This document shows positions 15,142-15,468 of a DNA stretch of 15,468 nt, piece after piece; the stretch's first letter is position 1, and the number at the start of each line of letters is the position of its first letter. The notes beneath the pieces were generated by a model. That model did no database searches, was not told the DNA's origin, and saw nothing but the letters and a program-made list of their open reading frames with translations. Both the position numbers and the translations under genes were made by a program. Origin of the DNA: Spirochaetales bacterium (GTDB lineage Bacteria > Spirochaetota > Spirochaetia > Sphaerochaetales > Sphaerochaetaceae); assembly GCA_012800465.1 (NCBI GenBank), contig JAAZJI010000159.1:1-15468 (forward strand), read 5' to 3'.

Positions 15142-15468
15142 TCCTCCAGTGTTCCCTTCAAGCCACCTACCCGGATTTCACCCTCGATCTGGCCTTCAGT
15201 GTGAAAGAGGGCGACCTCGTGTGCATCATCGGTCCCTCCGGGTGCGGCAAATCCACCACCTTGAGCATGATCGCCGGCCTGATTCACGCCGAACCGGGGT
15301 CGATCATCCTCGGCGGGGAAGATATCAGCCAAAAAGAAGTACACAAGCGGAAGATCGCGATGGTCTTCCAGGACTACTCCCTCTTCCCCCACATGAACGT
15401 GGAACAAAACATCGCCTATCCGCTGAAAAATCTGAAGCTGAAGAAGCGACAGCGGTCTCAAACGGTCA
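15138..15468 (+). CDS. thiQ: Thiamine ABC transporter ATP-binding protein (N-terminal part, cut by window end)
   Basis: The first 110 residues of an ABC ATPase that powers thiamine import. The Walker A motif GPSGCGKST is at residues 32-40, and the Q-loop VFQDYSLFPHMNVEQNI begins at 76 with Gln78. The signature LSGGQ, Walker B and H-loop lie beyond the window. The ATG at 15138 overlaps the thiP stop (ATGA) and has AAAGGAG (15124-15130) seven bases upstream. The motifs alone would fit many import ATPases; the thiamine role follows from the operon order thiB-thiP-thiQ behind the TPP riboswitch. The protein appears too closely coupled to this system to be the missing ATPase of the neighbouring sugar transporter, although sharing cannot be excluded. 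Confidence 0.92.
   Translation, partial: MILQCSLQATYPDFTLDLAFSVKEGDLVCIIGPSGCGKSTTLSMIAGLIHAEPGSIILGGEDISQKEVHKRKIAMVFQDYSLFPHMNVEQNIAYPLKNLKLKKRQRSQTV

Noticed and set aside
1..15468. CRISPR arrays, tRNA or rRNA genes, insertion sequences, prophage or defence genes
   Set aside because: No repeated spacer pattern, no transposase or integrase motif, no tRNA-like cloverleaf ending in CCA and no toxin-antitoxin or restriction gene was seen. The window reads as ordinary metabolic chromosome.

Overview
This 15,468-base window is GC-rich (clearly above half G+C), densely packed bacterial chromosome. It holds 13 protein genes, two of them cut by the window edges, one TPP riboswitch and several readable promoters. 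No tRNA, rRNA, CRISPR array, insertion sequence or phage gene was seen, and no gene-free stretch exceeds 300 bases; the two largest gaps (about 7899-8041 and 12291-12451) are filled by promoters, an operator and a riboswitch. The best guess for the host is a free-living or gut fermentative spirochaete (Spirochaetota, for example near Sphaerochaeta or Spirochaeta). This rests on the style of the solute-binding proteins (signal peptides ending in FAGGDKEK- or FSMGTQKE-like segments without a lipobox cysteine), on the ROK-regulated sugar transporter with an AT-rich operator, and on gene content. The assignment is an inference only.

Layout. (1) 1-1246, plus strand: the end of tsaB (tRNA t6A synthesis), then trxB (thioredoxin reductase). 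(2) 1295-5636, plus strand: glgA, glgC and an FGGY-family sugar kinase, packed with a 4-base overlap and a 2-base gap. This is a glycogen synthesis unit with a kinase of unknown substrate attached. (3) 7898-5633, minus strand: nnr (NAD(P)HX repair), a four-helix membrane protein of unknown function and a MutT-like Nudix hydrolase, linked by 4-base overlaps. It converges on the kinase with interlocked stop codons. (4) 7972-12290, plus strand: a ROK-family repressor with a strong promoter and an AT-repeat operator, followed by a CUT1 sugar ABC transporter (binding protein and two permeases, no ATPase). A 17-base-pair hairpin separates the binding protein from the permeases. (5) 12296-15468, plus strand: a promoter, a TPP riboswitch and the thiamine ABC transporter genes thiB, thiP and thiQ (thiQ cut by the window end).

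How the parts work together. The ROK protein probably senses a sugar or sugar phosphate and represses its own gene and the transporter genes behind it. GlgC makes ADP-glucose, which GlgA polymerises into storage glycogen. The thiamine uptake genes should be shut down when cellular thiamine pyrophosphate is plentiful. Six adjacent gene pairs share 4-base start/stop overlaps, so translational coupling is widespread here.

The most notable unlisted signals are two promoters (before glgA and before nnr) whose -10 box ends exactly 6 bases before the ATG, which predicts leaderless mRNAs; the SBP-permease hairpin; the AT-repeat operator; and a TPP aptamer with a very small P3 arm. I did not find a convincing wholly new biological system. 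The nearest candidates are the nnr/membrane protein/Nudix trio and the glycogen-linked FGGY kinase.
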